Shown here: positions 5,182-6,734 of the stretch, in pieces
Position numbering within the stretch: the stretch's first letter is position 1
Layout of the letters: every line of letters begins with the position of its first letter
Origin: Lachnospiraceae bacterium
GTDB taxonomy: Bacteria > Bacillota > Clostridia > Lachnospirales > Lachnospiraceae
Length of the DNA stretch: 6,734 bases
Direction: 5' to 3'
Assembly: GCA_024691065.1 (NCBI GenBank)
Contig: JAILOA010000235.1
Coordinates: 1-6,734, forward strand
Made by a program: the position numbers and the translations under genes
The notes under the pieces: generated by a model
What the model saw: only the letters and a program-made list of their open reading frames with translations
What the model was told of the DNA's origin: nothing
Databases searched by the model: none

Positions 5182-6734
5182 ATGAAATTTAATTTTATTA
5201 AAGGAGTAGTTTCATTTGCGGCGCTTTCACTTATGGTTTCATTAGGTGCTGTAGGTTGTGGAAAAGATGATGATTCAAGCAAAACTTCTGAGGTTACAGT
5301 AAGCAGTTCCTCCGAGACAAGTACGGACGAAGGTACAAGTTCAAGTGCTACAGCTAATACGGATACTGACGATGATGCAGATGATATCGATGATGCTGAC
5401 GATGGTGATGACGATGGCGACGATGGCGATGATGCAGATGATATCGATGATACAGACGATGACGATGTTCATCCGATAAATGTAAAGCTGGAGCAACATT
5501 CATTGTATAATTACTCGGAAAAATATGATAATGAGCTTATAGATGCAAGATTTGAAGAAATCTTTTTGGATGAGGAAGATATGCCTGAGCTTACAGCCAG
5601 CCTGGAAGAGTTTTCAAAGGAAGGTTCCGCGGAAGCAAGAAAGCTCTATAAGGATGGACTGAAAAATGCAAAAGAGAATATAAAGATTTTGGATGAGGAT
5701 TATTATTTAGCCAGTCAGCTCGATATTAGTATAAATATGGTACGTACCGATACCGAGGTGCTTAGTTTTGTGAGCGATGTCTATGAATACTGGGGTGGAG
5801 CCCACGGTGGAAATCTAATCAAGGGACATAATTTTGATTCACAGACCGGTGAAGAATTGAAGCTGACAGACATTATATCTGATGTGGATGCACTTCCGGA
5901 AATCGTTGAAAACCGACTTGACGATGAGAGGGAAAATATAGATTATCTTGTGGACATAAAACAATATTTGAAAAAATATTTTAAGCCTAAGAACTTAGAT
6001 ATGGTGGAATGGGTGCTCACATCCGAAGGAGTGGAATTTATATTCAACCAATATGAAATTGCTACATTTGCTGATGGAGTAATAACCGTGGACATCTCAT
6101 ACGATGAGGAGCCGGATATATTTACGGACCGTTATAATAATGCACCGGACGACTATGCAATGGATCTGGACGAGGGATTCAGCGTAAAACTTGATGTTGA
6201 CGATGATGACGATATAGATACGATTCAAGCATATACCACTAAAGATGTGGACGACATCATGATAAATAAAATCCATTTCAACATAAACGGCAAGGAAATC
6301 ACTAAGAAGATTTCCGGATATTCTGCAAATATGCAACTAATCCACAAGGATGATAAAACATTTTTATATATAGTTATGACTGGGGATAATGATTACGAAA
6401 TGCTCTACATCTACAGAGTTACCGATAACAATATCCAGCAGGTACTGAAGGATGGAATGTATGGATTCAGAACAGACTATAATACAGGTGATGAAAGACC
6501 TACTGATTATCTCAAGGATGAATACTCATCATCATTCTATCCGATTACAGATCCGGATGAATTCTATCTGGATGGAAGATTTAATATACTTTCAACCTCC
6601 GGCGGATATGCACGATTTGCCATGGGTTCAAACGGAAAGCCTGAACTTCTCGATGAATACTATACACTGACAAGCTTCAGGGATAGAGAGCCATTCATAA
6701 CAGTCAAGAAAGATATCGAATGTAAGGAAGCAGA
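5182..6734 (+). CDS. Asp-rich lipoprotein with DUF4163/DUF3298 (RsiV/PdaC-like) region, 3' end beyond window
   Basis: 517 codons are visible; the frame is open to the edge. A short basic N terminus (MKFNFIK) and hydrophobic segment lead to a lipobox AVGC with Cys at residue 26, so export and lipid anchoring are predicted. Residues about 32-60 are a Ser/Thr linker. Residues 61-95 hold 25 Asp in 35 positions, with DDADDIDD occurring twice. From about residue 97 to 310 the protein resembles the DUF4163 plus DUF3298 pair known from RsiV and PdaC: YEYWGGAHGG (residues 201-210), a following phenylalanine-aspartate turn and TGEELKLTDI, then a FIFNQYEIATFADG block near 286-299. The rest (301 onward) is the domain shared with the upstream paralogue, which predicts about 70 more residues and a total near 590. 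RsiV binds lysozyme and a sigma factor; here the N terminus is a lipoprotein signal and no sigma-binding segment or adjacent sigma gene exists, so only an extracytoplasmic binding role can be proposed. A long leader with repeats precedes it. Confidence 0.85.
   Translation, partial: MKFNFIKGVVSFAALSLMVSLGAVGCGKDDDSSKTSEVTVSSSSETSTDEGTSSSATANTDTDDDADDIDDADDGDDDGDDGDDADDIDDTDDDDVHPINVKLEQHSLYNYSEKYDNELIDARFEEIFLDEEDMPELTASLEEFSKEGSAEARKLYKDGLKNAKENIKILDEDYYLASQLDISINMVRTDTEVLSFVSDVYEYWGGAHGGNLIKGHNFDSQTGEELKLTDIISDVDALPEIVENRLDDERENIDYLVDIKQYLKKYFKPKNLDMVEWVLTSEGVEFIFNQYEIATFADGVITVDISYDEEPDIFTDRYNNAPDDYAMDLDEGFSVKLDVDDDDDIDTIQAYTTKDVDDIMINKIHFNINGKEITKKISGYSANMQLIHKDDKTFLYIVMTGDNDYEMLYIYRVTDNNIQQVLKDGMYGFRTDYNTGDERPTDYLKDEYSSSFYPITDPDEFYLDGRFNILSTSGGYARFAMGSNGKPELLDEYYTLTSFRDREPFITVKKDIECKEA
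5362..5466 (+). repeat. GAY-codon tract encoding the Asp-rich linker
   Basis: Near-continuous GAT/GAC codons broken by Ala, Gly, Ile and Thr. A block encoding DDADDIDD recurs 57 bp later with almost the same DNA (gatgatgcagatgatatcga in both copies), a sign of recent internal duplication. In-frame length change is expected. The tract probably forms an extended, highly negative stalk between the lipid anchor and the folded domain. Confidence 0.8.

Noticed and set aside
5182..6734. Anti-sigma factor RsiV itself
   Set aside because: It has a lipoprotein signal instead of a cytoplasmic sigma-binding domain and transmembrane helix, and no sigma factor gene adjoins it.
2..6734. Transposon or integrative element bounded by the paralogous repeats
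   Set aside because: No transposase, integrase, terminal inverted repeats or target duplication is visible; the flanking repeats are coding paralogues.

Overview
The window looks like a low-GC Gram-positive (Firmicutes) chromosome, most likely a rumen or gut Lachnospiraceae of the Butyrivibrio/Pseudobutyrivibrio kind. That guess rests on AT-rich DNA, Shine-Dalgarno-led starts, a lipoprotein signal peptide with a Gram-positive style lipobox, and an Asp-rich lipoprotein architecture that I associate with that group. No search was run, so the taxon is an inference.

Layout: (1) 2-865, plus strand: the C-terminal part of a large protein whose start lies left of the window. (2) 866-1019: a short convergent gap packed with three inverted repeats, one of them a good rho-independent terminator. 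(3) 1020-4517, minus strand: one very large gene (1165 aa) for a protein I do not recognise, with an Asn/Ile-rich seven-residue repeat near the N terminus and a basic Lys/Ala-rich tail. (4) 4518-5181: a 664-bp divergent intergenic region holding, in order, possible promoters for the minus gene, a phased run of TTTACA/GTAACA-like hexamers resembling a PhoP box, a 20-bp palindrome, a candidate promoter for the plus gene, and a ten-copy 22-24 bp tandem array directly before the next gene. (5) 5182-6734, plus strand: a lipoprotein with an Asp tract and a DUF4163/DUF3298 (RsiV/PdaC-like) region. It runs off the right edge.

Genes 1 and 5 are paralogues in the same orientation. The first residues of the window align without gaps to the middle of the downstream lipoprotein, about 65% identical over the first 130 residues, at an offset of exactly 6080 bp. 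The big unknown gene and its divergent control region therefore sit between two long direct repeats. The downstream copy shows what the missing front of the upstream copy probably looks like, and the upstream copy shows how the downstream one probably ends.

How they work together: only location and regulation can be argued. The two lipoproteins should be anchored outside the membrane. The large protein has no visible signal peptide or membrane segment and is predicted to be cytoplasmic. The shared divergent region could co-regulate the large gene and the downstream lipoprotein. A PhoP-type response regulator is the best guess from the repeat spacing. No defence system, mobile element, tRNA, rRNA or CRISPR array is visible.
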